Source of the DNA: Vitellaria paradoxa
Lineage: Eukaryota; Streptophyta; Magnoliopsida; Ericales; Sapotaceae
DNA: 64,000 nt
Assembly (NCBI GenBank): GCA_019916065.1
Contig: CM034237.1
Span: forward strand, 1,116,001 to 1,180,000
Direction: 5' to 3'
Shown here one piece after another: positions 36,370 through 47,800 of the stretch (its first letter is position 1; every line of letters starts with the position of its first letter). Under the pieces are notes generated by a model. That model was not told the DNA's origin. It saw only the letters and a list, made by a program, of their open reading frames with translations, and searched no databases. The position numbers were made by a program, and so were the translations under genes.

Positions 36370-36620
36370 ACTAGGCCCCATCTTGCCGTATTATAGCACA
36401 TTTGCATAATAAATGATTCAAATAATCATGCAACATACATTTGGCCCCATCTAGCCCATAAGTTGAGCGTTCAACGATGGACAGTGGCTTTAATTTAGTT
36501 TGTCCTATTAGCCCCATCTGGCTATGTTATTTTCTTCAGCCCCATCTGGCCGCATATTATTGATTTCTGGCCCCATCTGGTCTCATTTTTTTCCTTGGCC
36601 TGGTCCCATCTGACCATAAT
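36370..36620 (-). repeat. Array of GGCCAGATGGGGCC-like units within the solo LTR
   Basis: At least six variants of GGCCCCATCTGGCC on the plus strand at irregular 25-60 bp spacing. The ends of each unit (GGCC) are self-complementary. Confidence 0.7.
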
Positions 36621-37049
36621 GCAAGTGTAATGCACACAACTCATACTGATATGCAATAATGTATTATTTTTTTTTCCACCAGAAAAATATTATTTCTCAA
36701 ATTTATTATCTCACAAATAACTACAATTTTTCACTAACATACAATAATTTATAAGTAGCAAGCAGAATTTAACAACCTAAACATTCGGCAATAAACAAAT
36801 AAAATTTAGCTATTCATATTTAATAACTTTTATTTTTAAGTTTAATACACTCACGTGGACAGTAAATATCCTGGGAAAGTCAATTGACTGAGGTGGTGGC
36901 TGCTGATCCTTGGGTCCTAAATTTTTTTTTGTCCAATAAAATATACAAATTAGACATTGAATATTTAAAACTTATTCTAAATTAATCAAAATAAATAAAA
37001 CATAACCATCCTACCCTCCTCATATTTAATTTATCTAACCCAAAAGAAA

Positions 37050-37079
37050 AAGTATATATATATATATATATATATATAT
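37050..37079. repeat. (TA)n microsatellite
   Basis: About 15 TA units within the solo LTR. Confidence 0.85.
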
Positions 37080-39277
37080 TGATTTTAATTTAGCAAATTA
37101 ACTTACCTCAATTCTCCCGCCAAAATTCCCTAAAATTTCCTTCTTCTTTTTCCCTCACTTTTTTTTTCTCCTCTTCCTCCGTGCGGGTCCTCTCGGCTCT
37201 TCCTTTTGCACCCAACTCACATCTATATATTTATGCACGGCCAAGCTTGCTAACCAAGCATGATTTTCATTTTTTTTTTCTTGGTCACCAACTTGGACAC
37301 ATGGCCCTACTAACCCTTCCATAATCATTTGGGTGAATGTAACCATATGGCTATTTAGTTAAGATTTATCCATTAGATTAGTTAAAATAATATTTTAATA
37401 ATTTAATTAATCAGCCAACTAATTAAAACTACATAAGTTTTATAAAATATGAAATTAAAATTTCCAAGCATAGAAATTAAATAAATAAATAAATAATAAA
37501 ATCAATGCATAGAATAAAAATTCAAAATGTCACAATCTACATCGCGTCCTACATGACCGTTCAAATATCCTCTTATGAAGACCATCTCTCCTTGGGTTAT
37601 CTCTAATAACATTCTTTTCAAGTCTTCCCAAAACTTCTCCTTATGTTCATCTCTTAAGCCCCGCCTGGGGGGCATAAGCACTAATTACGTTTACTATCTT
37701 TTCTCCTAACACTAACTTAATTGCAATAATCATATCTTCACAACGTTTTACATTAACTATATATTTCTTTAGATCCTTGCTTACTACTCTGCCGACCCCA
37801 TTCCTAAATCTATTAAGTCCCGTATACTATAACTTGTACCTAGTCCTCTCAATCTCTTTAGCTTTTTGTCCTACCCATCTTGTCTCTTGCAAGTAAGCAA
37901 CTTGCGATTCGTCTCTTTTCCATTGTATCCACCACTTCTATAAGTTTCTCAGTTAAGCTCCCAATGTTCTAAGTATTTAATCTCAGCCTTTTATTTTGGA
38001 CCAGATTCTTTACCCCCTTACTCGTCCAAGAAAGTGTGAGAACTCTTGCCTATTTAACACTGCACCCGAACGCTGATACAGCGGTCCTTGCTTATTTAAC
38101 ATTGTACTCTGACCATACAGCGCATCGCTAAATATGGGACGCCCCCATGAAATCTCATTAGGTGTCCATTTTATAAACTAAAATCCAAAAGCTTAGATTG
38201 AGTTTTATTTTTCAATGAATGACTGAGATCTTTCATAAAATTTTTATTTCTTTGTTCCACATCACCAAAAAACTACAACTTCACTTTTTCTTTTACGTAT
38301 AAAAGTACTAGAATTGTCATATATAATTTTAATAAATGTAAAAAATTAATGAGTTCTAAAAATGAACCCACTTTTTTGGGTTCCGAAAAAGAATTCACTT
38401 ACTCATAAGTTTTAAAAGAATGATTCACTTACTTAAAAATTTAATATAGTTATTAAATTTATATATTTCGATTACATTAGTAATTAAATTAAAAATATAG
38501 ATAAAAAATAGAGTTGATTTAAAAAAAACCTTAAATAATAATAAAATTACTTCTCATATAACAACAAATTTTAGTATTTTTAAAATTTAAAAGTACAAAA
38601 AATACTGCATATTAGTTAGGCTCGAGAGTAATTATTTTTCTAAATTCTAATTTTAAATTTAAATTAGTCACATTAAATATATTTGTTATATTTTATAAAG
38701 CACATATGGTTAATAATGATAATATTTTTTATTTGAGTTATTTTTAGAAAACCAATTAAAATTTATTATCAAATCGAACGTGGAACTCTTTATATTCATC
38801 ATTCTACTTTTTTATTTTTACAAATATTTAAATAAAATTAGTCTTGGGGGTGTAATTTTTTTCTAAATTCTAATTTCAAATTTAAATTGGTAAGATTAAT
38901 TATATCTATATAATTAACTAAAATTCAAAGGCTGAAATTGAGTTTTACAATGGTGTGCATATTTAATTTTGGTTGAGAAGTGCTATAAGTACAAGTTATT
39001 TGCTAATGTATATAATAAAATATGAAAATTTTTGAAAATATCTCTTTCACAAACTAATATCTAATGGCTACGATTGAGTTTTATTTTTTAACAAATGACT
39101 AAAATTTTTTACAAACTAAAGATTACCCTGAAAACTTTTGTTTCTTTGTTGCATAATAACAAAATATTATAACTTCACTTTTTGCTTATAAAGGCATTAG
39201 AATTGTGACTTATGATTTTATTAAATGTATAAAAACTCAAGAATGCTAAAAAGAGATCCGCTTGCTTAAAAATTTTA

Positions 39278-41206
39278 GGAGTTTTGGAGGCCGGTCACTA
39301 TTTATAGACTTATAAAAATTTTAGTCATACCAACAAAACTTGTTTATGAATAAGTCATACTTGCAACAAAAATACAAAAAAGGACACCGCTCATTTTCAA
39401 TACATTTTGAAACTGCCAGTTTTATCTGAATGCTCGTAACTTCTGCGACTTTCCATCTTCATCACAAATAGATTCAAAACTGATTTTTGAAACATAATCA
39501 AAACAGATTCAAAATGTATATTCGGTACTATTTTTACAAGAGCATACATCTTATATGAAACAGTACCACATCCAAACAACACCATTGTAAGACTGCAAAC
39601 AGCACCATTATACCAAACAGCATCATTAATGGTGCTGTTTGCAGACTAGATGTATTCGATACTGTTTTTACAAGATTGTACATTTATACGAACAGTATCA
39701 CTAGAAACAATACTAGTATTGTTTTTTACTGGTACTGTTTTTATACTGCCATAAAAAATATTAATCGATACATAACACAAACCAACCATTAATGGTGCTG
39801 TTTGGATGTGGTACTGTTTAGTAGGCTCTATTAATGGTGCTATTTGCATACTAGATATATTCAGTACTATTTTTACAAGATCATGCATCTTATACAAAAC
39901 AGTACCAGTAGAAACAGTATCAATACTGTTTTGTACCGGTACTGTTTTCATACTACCATAAAAAACAGCAATCGATACATAACAAAAATCAACCATTAAT
40001 AGTGCTGTTTGGATGTGGTACTCTTTAGTAGGCTCAATTAATGGTGCTGTTTGCATATTAGATATATTCGGTACTGTTTTTACAAAATCATACATTTTAT
40101 ACGAAACAATACCACTAGAAATAGTACCAAGACTGTTTTGTACCGGTACTGTTTTCACACTATCATAAAAAATATCAATCGATACATAACATAAACCAAC
40201 CATTAATTATGTTGTTTGGTATAATGGTGTTGTTTGAATGTGGTACTGTCTACTAGGCTTAATTAATGGTGTTGTTTGCATGCTAGATATATTCGATACT
40301 GTTTTTACAAGATCATACATTTTACACGAAACAATATCACTAGAAATAGTACCGATATTGTTTTGTATCGGTACTGTTTTCATACTACCTTAAAAAACAT
40401 CAATTGATACATAAAACAAACCAACCATTAATGGTGATGTTTAGTATACTGGTGCCGTTTAGATGTGTTACTGTTTAGTAGGCTCTATTAATGGTGCTGT
40501 TTGCATACTAGATATATTCGGTACTGTATAAGATCATACATCTTACACAAAACAGTACCACTAGAAACAGTACCGGTACTGTTTTGTATCGATACTGTTT
40601 TCGTACTACTATAAAAAAATATCAATCGATGCATGACACAAACCAACCATGCAAGCCAACATCATTATATTTTTAAAATCAACATCATTTCTCAGAAAAA
40701 CATGAAGGATGTTTATGGATTGAGTAACTAAATAACACTTTTTTCATATTGAAACTCAACCAATTCTCACACACTATCAATGGAAAATCTGAAAACAACA
40801 AATTCAAAGACATGACTGCTCGGAATCGTTAACAGCACAAATTCACCTAATGCATAAATAAATTTGTATTTATTCCTTTTTCGACTGACGTTAATATCAG
40901 TCCGTGCTCATTCAAATTAATGATATACCATATCTTCACGCGATTTATAAGGAAGGAAAACAAAAATGGAAGAAACGTGATTTTCGATTAGCGCAATTTT
41001 CAGCAACTCTCATCTAACTTAATTATAGAAATAAAAGGTATTCTTAGTATATTAGAAATTATATTTAAAACAAACTCGTGGGATCCACTCAAAAGTGTGA
41101 CCTATTTACAAAACTTTCTACACAAATATGACTTAAAAGCAATACTTTTTTTTGGAGTGACTAATAAGCTTAAAATAATGCAAAATATGACTTAAACACA
41201 ATTTTC
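39278..41206. mobile_element. 1.93 kb insertion within a tandem monomer, unclassified
   Basis: The monomer text breaks at 39277 and resumes at 41207, and the 11-bp word TAAAAATTTTA flanks both sides (39267-39277 and 41207-41217). The insert carries the 207-bp satellite. I see no clear terminal inverted repeats and no coding region. A 9-11 bp duplication would suit a Mutator-like element, but that is only inference. Confidence 0.5.
39590..40650. repeat. Satellite array, period 207 bp (later copies 221-225 bp)
   Basis: The landmark ACCATTAAT recurs at 39785, 39992, 40199 and 40424, with a degenerate copy at about 40645; a partial unit begins at about 39590. Each unit contains inverted words AAACAGTACC and GGTACTGTTTT around a GTACCGGTAC-type centre. 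Because 207 is a multiple of three, the minus strand stays open for 185 codons, which is a repeat artefact. Confidence 0.88.
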
Positions 41207-42165
41207 TAAAAATTTTATATAGTTGTTAAATTTATATATTTCAATTATATAAATAATTAAGTTAAAATACAAATAAAAAATTGAATTGAATTAAGAAACA
41301 CAAATTAAAAAGTTTAAATAATAATTAAGTTATTTTTCTTATAATAACTCTTAGTATTTTTAAAATTTAAAAGTAGAAAAAAATATTGAATATTAATTAG
41401 ATTCGAGAGTAATTATTTTTTAAATTCTAATTTTAAATTTAAATTAGTTATATTGATTATATTTGTTTTATTTTATAAAACACATATGATTAATAATAAT
41501 AATAATATTTTTTATTTGAGTTATTTTTATAAAAACAATTAAAAATTTATATTCATCATTCTATTTTTTATTTTTACAAATATTTGAATAAAATTAGTCT
41601 TTGTGGAGTGATTTTTCTTAATAATAATTTTAAATTTAAATTGATAAAGTTGATAATATCTATATAATAAAATACAATACATATAAAAAATATTTCTCTT
41701 ACAAAATAAAATCCAAAAACTGAAATTGAGTTTTATTCTTCAACGAAAAACTGAAATCTTTTACGAACCAAAATTTCCTTTCAAACTTTTGTTTAGTCAC
41801 TTCACATTTTTATAAACTATTGAGTTTAATTTAATAAGGATATTTGAAGAATTGCATTTAGAAAAATAAAAATTTTACTTCTTAATATTACATTGTCTGA
41901 GTAGAGAGGAAGAATGATACAAAAATCGTGCATATTTAATTTCAGTTTAAGAGTGCCGTAAACACGGGTTTTTTTTATTCATATTCAAATGTTTTTTTGT
42001 TAAACAAATATTTATATAATCTTATTTTAATATAAAAAATTATGAAGGAGTTGTCTATTTTTTTATCATTTACAAGTTAAATGATAGTATCCATGAGCTG
42101 TACGAGAGAAAATAACACCCCTCATTTGCTCATAAACATTGTGTCGCAGATATTTATTGATCTTA

Positions 42166-42862
42166 CGGGCCGATTGGATGCAGCTAAAGAAGGGGGGCAA
42201 AAATTTTGCCCATGGGCCTCACATTTTTTGTTTGGTTTGGCAGCCGAAATGCTTTCTTTCTCCCCCGGATTAGATTTTGCATGGTATTAAATTTAGTCAC
42301 CGCGGGGGGATAATTTTTAGCTAGAGTTTGGGCTAGCTAAAAATTATCCCCCTTCAAGTGGATAAATTTTTGACGTTTTTAACTTTCGTTAATGGTATTG
42401 TTAACTTGATTAAAATAAATATAATGTTAATAAAAAAAATAATAGATAAGCCAACAAGTCAAAATAAACATAATTAAAAAATTGGATAATAACCAACCAT
42501 TCAAAAGTACATATTTAAAAAAAAATTTAAATAAATTAATAAAAAATTAAATTTTCAATGAAATAAATAATATAACTTCAAATTGTCCAAAAATAATTAA
42601 ATAGAGTGGGTTTTGTAATTTAATATTTAATTTAATGGATAACCAAGTTTGGGACATCACAAGGGCAAAAGAGTCATTTGACTCTTTTTATCATCATTCA
42701 CCTTTTCTCATTTATAAAACATCCAAACTAAGTCAAAAGTTATCCCCCCTTCATAAACATCACATCAATGTCGGCCAACCCTCTAAAAATAATATCGTCT
42801 CTTATCTTATACCCCCTCTAAAACTTATCCCTCTAAAATTTTAGCACCATCCAATCGGCCCC
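42166..42862. mobile_element. PIF/Harbinger (Tourist-like) MITE, 697 bp
   Basis: Terminal inverted repeats CGGGCCGATTGGATGCAGC and, reversed, GGGGCCGATTGGATGGTGC, both continuing to CTAAA. The TTA target duplication is at 42163-42165 and 42863-42865. The interior is noncoding, with GGGGGATAA/TTATCCCCC words repeated near both ends. Typical of Tourist-like elements. Confidence 0.85.
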
Positions 42863-43193
42863 TTAGGTCTTAATATTTGGTAGACTAGAAGTCCGCACGC
42901 ACTAGTATTATTAAATATTTTTCAATTAAAATAAAATTATAAAAACTAATAAAAGTGACTTAAATAGTAAATAATAATAGACAAATGTAGGAAAGTAAAT
43001 ATTAACTAATTAAGAAGTATTTAAAAAAATTACAAAAATAATGGATAGTCAAAAAGTATTTGTGAAAGACAAAAGTATAAATAGATAAAATTACTTAATT
43101 ATGTGATAGTTATATATTAAAAATAAATAAATTTTCAATACTATTAAAAATATAGTAGTTATAAAAAAAATTACCTTTCAATACTATTAAAAA

Positions 43194-43470
43194 TGTGTGC
43201 GTGAGTAGTATAAAGCCTTAGTCAGCACACCAACTTTTGAGTTGGTGTGTTGATTCTGACAAATTCTGTTCAATGTTTTGTCAAAAAAAAAATCAATTCC
43301 GGCTCTTCAGTGTCAGGCCTTTGGCCCATGGAGGTGCTTGGTGAGCCTGGGGGGCTTGCTCCCACAACTGACAACGGGAGTTTCTTGTGTGCGTGAGTAA
43401 TATAAAGCCTTAGTCAGCACACCAAAAGTTGGTGTGTTGATTGGCAAATTCTGTTCAATGTTTTGTAAAA
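43194..43470 (+). repeat. Direct repeats of about 88 bp with conserved hairpins around a GC-rich core
   Basis: Copy 1 is 43194-43283 and copy 2 is 43386-43470. Both begin TGTGTGCGTGAGTA and contain TATAAAGCCTTAGTCAGCAC. Each has a hairpin: CACACCAACT-TTTG-AGTTGGTGTG in copy 1 and a shortened CACCAA-AAG-TTGGTG form in copy 2. The 100 bp between them is GC-rich and unlike its surroundings. Confidence 0.7.
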
Positions 43471-44844
43471 AATGTAGGTAGTTATAAGGAGTTTAAGGAT
43501 ATTATAGTAAGGAGAGAAAAAAAAAAAAAAAAGGTTTCACTAAAATTTAGTTTCACAAATTTTAAAGTTTTGCCTACCCCTAGTGTTTATTTTATAATTG
43601 TATATACATTTTTTTTAATAAATAATTTAGTACACCATTTCCAATTATATGACAAATTAGAGATTTTAAGGACATACTTTGTTACGATTTTTTTTTACCA
43701 GCTGGATTTTAATTATGGATTATCTTTTTTAGATGACCAGTGTGTACAAGTGATCCAAATGGTCAAAGCTTCAAAGGCAGGTTTGGCTGTAAGAAACGCC
43801 AGGTTACTCTTCGAGAGAAAAGCCTAACCTAACACTCAAAAAACCTGAATTCCCAAACCTAACAATCAAAACTACCACAAAAAGAAGACTTGGAACTTTA
43901 GGTTTGACTTACAGAAGACAGATACATACAAGATTGAGAGGGTGGATGGATGGATGGATTTCATCAGCACCTCCAGACTCAGCATTATCAACTCCAGCTT
44001 CCATTTCAAAATTTCAGCTCCTGCATCACTTGCACAATTGTTGAATCATTCTTTCATATGATCTCTAGCTACCAAATTTTTTTCCATCTTTGCAGAATTC
44101 TCGTTGTAGAAGATCAAAGGAAGTTACAGAGATCAAATTATCCCCATTCACAGGTATGCCCAGTCCCCTACTTGCTTATTTATATTGAGGTCTCTTCTTG
44201 GCTTCTAAAGAACCAAACTCAAGTCGGTGTGGTTGCATCTCCTATCTATATTATGAAAATTGAATTAAATATATGTATATAACTATTTTTATAAAAGGAT
44301 AAACCATCTATGATCCATCCCCTTAACATGTTGTTGAAAAATTATTTAAAAAAAAAAAGAAAAAAGAATTATTGTTCTATAATATAGTTATTCATACTAT
44401 CAATCCCACAATGAAATGAGAAAAATAAACCAACTGGGGAATCAAATGTGTACAAGTATTGTCTTTCCATTTTCCCTCCCTATAATTTAAAAGAATAGAA
44501 ACATAAGTGTCAAATTAATAGATATTTGCGCCAACAGAAAGCACTAAGTATATAGATTAAAGATCACAACATAAAAGACAATTACCACACCAAAAAGTCA
44601 CAACATCATTCATTTTTTGGCAACCTTTTCAAGTGATCCTTTTAACAAATCCAGAGTCCTGCCATGAGATCACAAGCTGACATTGAAGACTTCCTGAGAT
44701 CAACTGTCACCCCCATATACAGTTGATCATTTCTTTCCAACATCTTCATAAGGGAGAGAGACAGGGTCGCAAACCAACTCATCCACTATTTCTGATATGT
44801 AGAAGTTTCTGCTTCCGCTACCACAATGTCTATCACCAGTCCTG

Positions 44845-47800
44845 TCAGCGGATAGGGTGATATTGCGTGATCCCGCGCTTCGGAGGCAACTTCCTCAAAA
44901 TGAAAAGGACAAGAGATGAAGGCAATATCTCCACCAACTGTAAATATGGAAGCAAAACTGAGATAAGTTCTAAAAACTTAATTTAAAAAAAAAAAAATGG
45001 TTCTCAAGATCCAAAAAAAATTACACAACACAAAAGAAAGAATCTAATGTAGAGATCAAACCACAAACCGGGAGACCTACATATCCTAGCAACATTTACC
45101 TTCCAATTGGTGTTACTCTCAACCACAAAAACAAACCAAAAAAGCAATAACAATAAGCCCCCCCCCCTTTTTTTGTGGGTAGGTGGGTTTTTTCCCCCTT
45201 TTGTGGGGTGTTTTTTTTTTCTTTTTTTTGGGGGGGGGGGGGTTGTACAACGCAATCTGAAGGGCAAAATATGTATCAATCTACTTCACTAATTCCTCCA
45301 AGTGAAATATAATGGATGACCATTTTTTTCCCCAAACAAATAATGCCAACCAGTTGAAATTCACATCATTCACTATGTCAATATACTTGCTAGTAACTTT
45401 AGATAGATAACAAGTTCTGATACAATTGCTAAGCCAGAGTTATGTTGAACATCATTTACTTCTGCAACCTCCAAACCCCCGCCCCCCATGGGGAAGGAAA
45501 AAAAGCCATTCATAACATAACAATCAAGCCCATGAAAGGAAACTTACCAGGTAATAGATGAAGTTCAGAACAGGATGATCCAAAACATCAAGGTCTGCAG
45601 CTTTATCAAATGCATTTAAACACATCTGTAGTAAAACAACATTGTGATAAATCTGGAATTAGGCATCATGTGGTAGCAAGGTCTACATTTAAAAAGATAA
45701 AATATAAAAAATAGAAAAGACTGCCGATTGATCAGTAAAGCAGTGTGAAGGGGAGTGACAAATCAAAACTAATGAGATCCCAATTATAACTCAAATAACT
45801 AGAGACTACAAACTGGCATGCTCATACCAATACAATAGAGCTTGATAAGCATATTCTTCATCATACTTGCAATACATTTGAGCATCAAATAAAAACTATC
45901 AAATAAATTATCTTCATAGTTTCTTAATATAATGTCAAGGCACAAAAGCATAAGTCAACTCACCATAATGCATCTAACGAGGAAACATGTAAAACATATG
46001 GTGGTCACATAGCCAACCTGAATAGATGAAATACAGCATTAAATTGGAGAGGAGAAGAACAAGAACAAGAAGAATAATATGAGAAAAAATATACCTCCTG
46101 TAGCTTCTTTCGTCGTCCTTTTGATTCTACAGGGAATCGCTTCAACATTAAGAAAAGCCTGCATACAGATGACAACTGAAAGACATTAGGATTCCAAATA
46201 TTACACCAAATATAAGTTCAAAATATGAGCAAAAAGATGATTATCCAATAAATGTCACATCCCTTGGAACCCTACATAATAGGGCTGCAAGTCAGAGTCA
46301 ATGCAAAAACTGATCAAACCTGACCATATTATGTTGCTTGGGTCAAGTTCTATAAATGTGGTCTGTCTGAGTTAAAGTTGAAAATCAAAACAATTTGCTT
46401 CCATTCTAGGTTGTAAGTTCTCTAACCAATCTGGACTTGTCAAAAATAAATGAATAAATGAAGTTCTTTAACCAACCTGCAAATTGTTATTAGCATATGC
46501 CCCTTTCTTTAGATTTCCTTGTATATTGTCACGTGTCACGCTCTTATATACATGAGATATGACAGCATCGCTGTACCACAGATCTTTACACACAATGACA
46601 ACCAATTCGATCACTCACTGGAGACATGGCAAAGGATCACACTGCATCCCTTTTGATTCATTTCCAGTAAATTTCTCTCCACGTGAAAGCAAACACGTCA
46701 TCACCATTGGAGCTCATTTATCATTGGGCTTTCTTTGTCTTCAGGATTCTTGTCCTTTAGAGTCCCTAGTGATGGGTAAGAAACCAAAAACACAAATCCC
46801 CAACCCCCACACACCAACCCCCTCCCCCCCCCCCAAAAAAAAAAAGAAGTTTCTTTTCCTAAATGAATATAAATAGTTCTCCATAATGACTAACCAAGAT
46901 AAATCAACAGTACATCTTTTTTACAAAATTGTTTCAAATTTTTAAGGATTCCTCAATATTCTATCTAAATCATTTTTCCAGCATTTTTTAACATTTAAAA
47001 GGTTCCTTGGTATTGTACCTCAATCATGGTACAAATGCATAATTAGAAAATCTGTTCAGAGGCATTTTTTTTATTTAGAACAGGCATTCATCAGGTTGGT
47101 TTCTCTATGTTGCTTAAAAAACGATTGGTTTTTTGAGAACCAATCTTCATAGATCCAGCTAGTGATTGAAACCAAAACAAACTGAGTTGCACCCTGCTAT
47201 GATCTATCTATTTGGGGAGCAGAATGATGTTTTGCAAGTAGGCAAATAGTTAAAATGCCCCAGCTGATTATTTATGAGTCCATAATATGTGGCAAGAACA
47301 CCTAATTTCAGCATGCTTGTTTGTTAGGTAAAGACCAATGGAAGGCACAACAAAGGAACATCTTAGGTTCTATTAGATAAGCCTAGAGAAGTGTGGCCAC
47401 AATCAAATTGATGCAACGCATGATGATGGAGAGCGTGGATTGAGCACCTCCCACACAACCTATGAAATTCTTGATCAAAACTCACACGTATGCAAGAAAC
47501 TATTACAAGGATTATCGGAACCACTCAAAACAATAGAAAAGAAAGTGTAAAACACTTAATTGAATTGATCTTCCAAACTGATGGAATCTATAGGGTTACA
47601 ATGCTTAAATAGAGCCACTAACTTAAAAAAAAAAAAAAAAAAAAGGAACCCGAATAACATTTTTCAAGAACACGTCAGGAAAGGGATGGCAAACATACCA
47701 TGTATCCACATTGTTCTGGGATCACTAATGGACCGTAATACTGGGCAAGGAGTCAGCAATTCGATCTATTTGAAGCAGCCCTGTGAGGGCTTAAAGTCCA

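Larger units (their letters stand above)
35870..37534 (-). mobile_element. Solo LTR, probably Ty3/gypsy, 1665 bp
   Basis: Minus-strand ends TGTGACATTTTG and GGGATGTGACA (TG...CA). The 5-bp target duplication ATCTA (plus strand) is at 35865-35869 and 37535-37539, inside LINE A. No internal region remains, so it formed by LTR-LTR recombination. Ends of this TGTGACA type are common in plant Ty3/gypsy LTRs. It contains an array of GGCCAGATGGGGCC-like units at about 36370-36620. Confidence 0.85.
33433..38155 (-). pseudogene. LINE (L1-type) copy A, split by a solo LTR
   Basis: Minus-strand order is endonuclease 5' part (about 38030-37540), a break for the solo LTR at 35870-37534, endonuclease 3' part and linker (35869-35283), reverse transcriptase (from about 34950; [22 protein letters not shown] at 34689-34363, and the FADDIVL equivalent near 34230 mutated), then the C-terminal block [11 protein letters not shown] (34012-33674). 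Stops and frameshifts abound. The 3' end carries a TTTGG-rich tail. It sits at the junction of two tandem monomers. Ends are approximate. Confidence 0.8.
32690..41870 (+). repeat. Tandem AT-rich repeat, monomer about 0.74 kb, broken by insertions
   Basis: One monomer runs from about 32696 to 33430, a second from about 38160 to 38920, a third in two pieces (about 39040-39277 and 41207-41690) and the start of a fourth at about 41695-41820. Shared landmarks in fixed order: GATTGAGTTTTATTCTTCAA, AACTTCACTTTTTCTTTT, AATATAGTTGTTAAATTTAT, TAGTATTTTTAAAATTTAAA, AAAGCACATATG. When the insertions are removed the order cycles, so the copies are head to tail. No coding capacity is seen. Confidence 0.75.
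32038..44844. other. 12.8 kb intergenic spacer made of nested repeats
   Basis: Lies between the glycosyltransferase 5' end and the TOM1-like 3' end. It contains a tandem AT-rich repeat with two large insertions, a Harbinger MITE and a hairpin-bearing duplication, listed separately. No host exon was found. Confidence 0.6.

Noticed and set aside
39646..40203. 185-codon minus-strand ORF as a gene
   Set aside because: It is a by-product of a 207-bp tandem repeat whose length is a multiple of three; the protein simply repeats a 69-residue unit.
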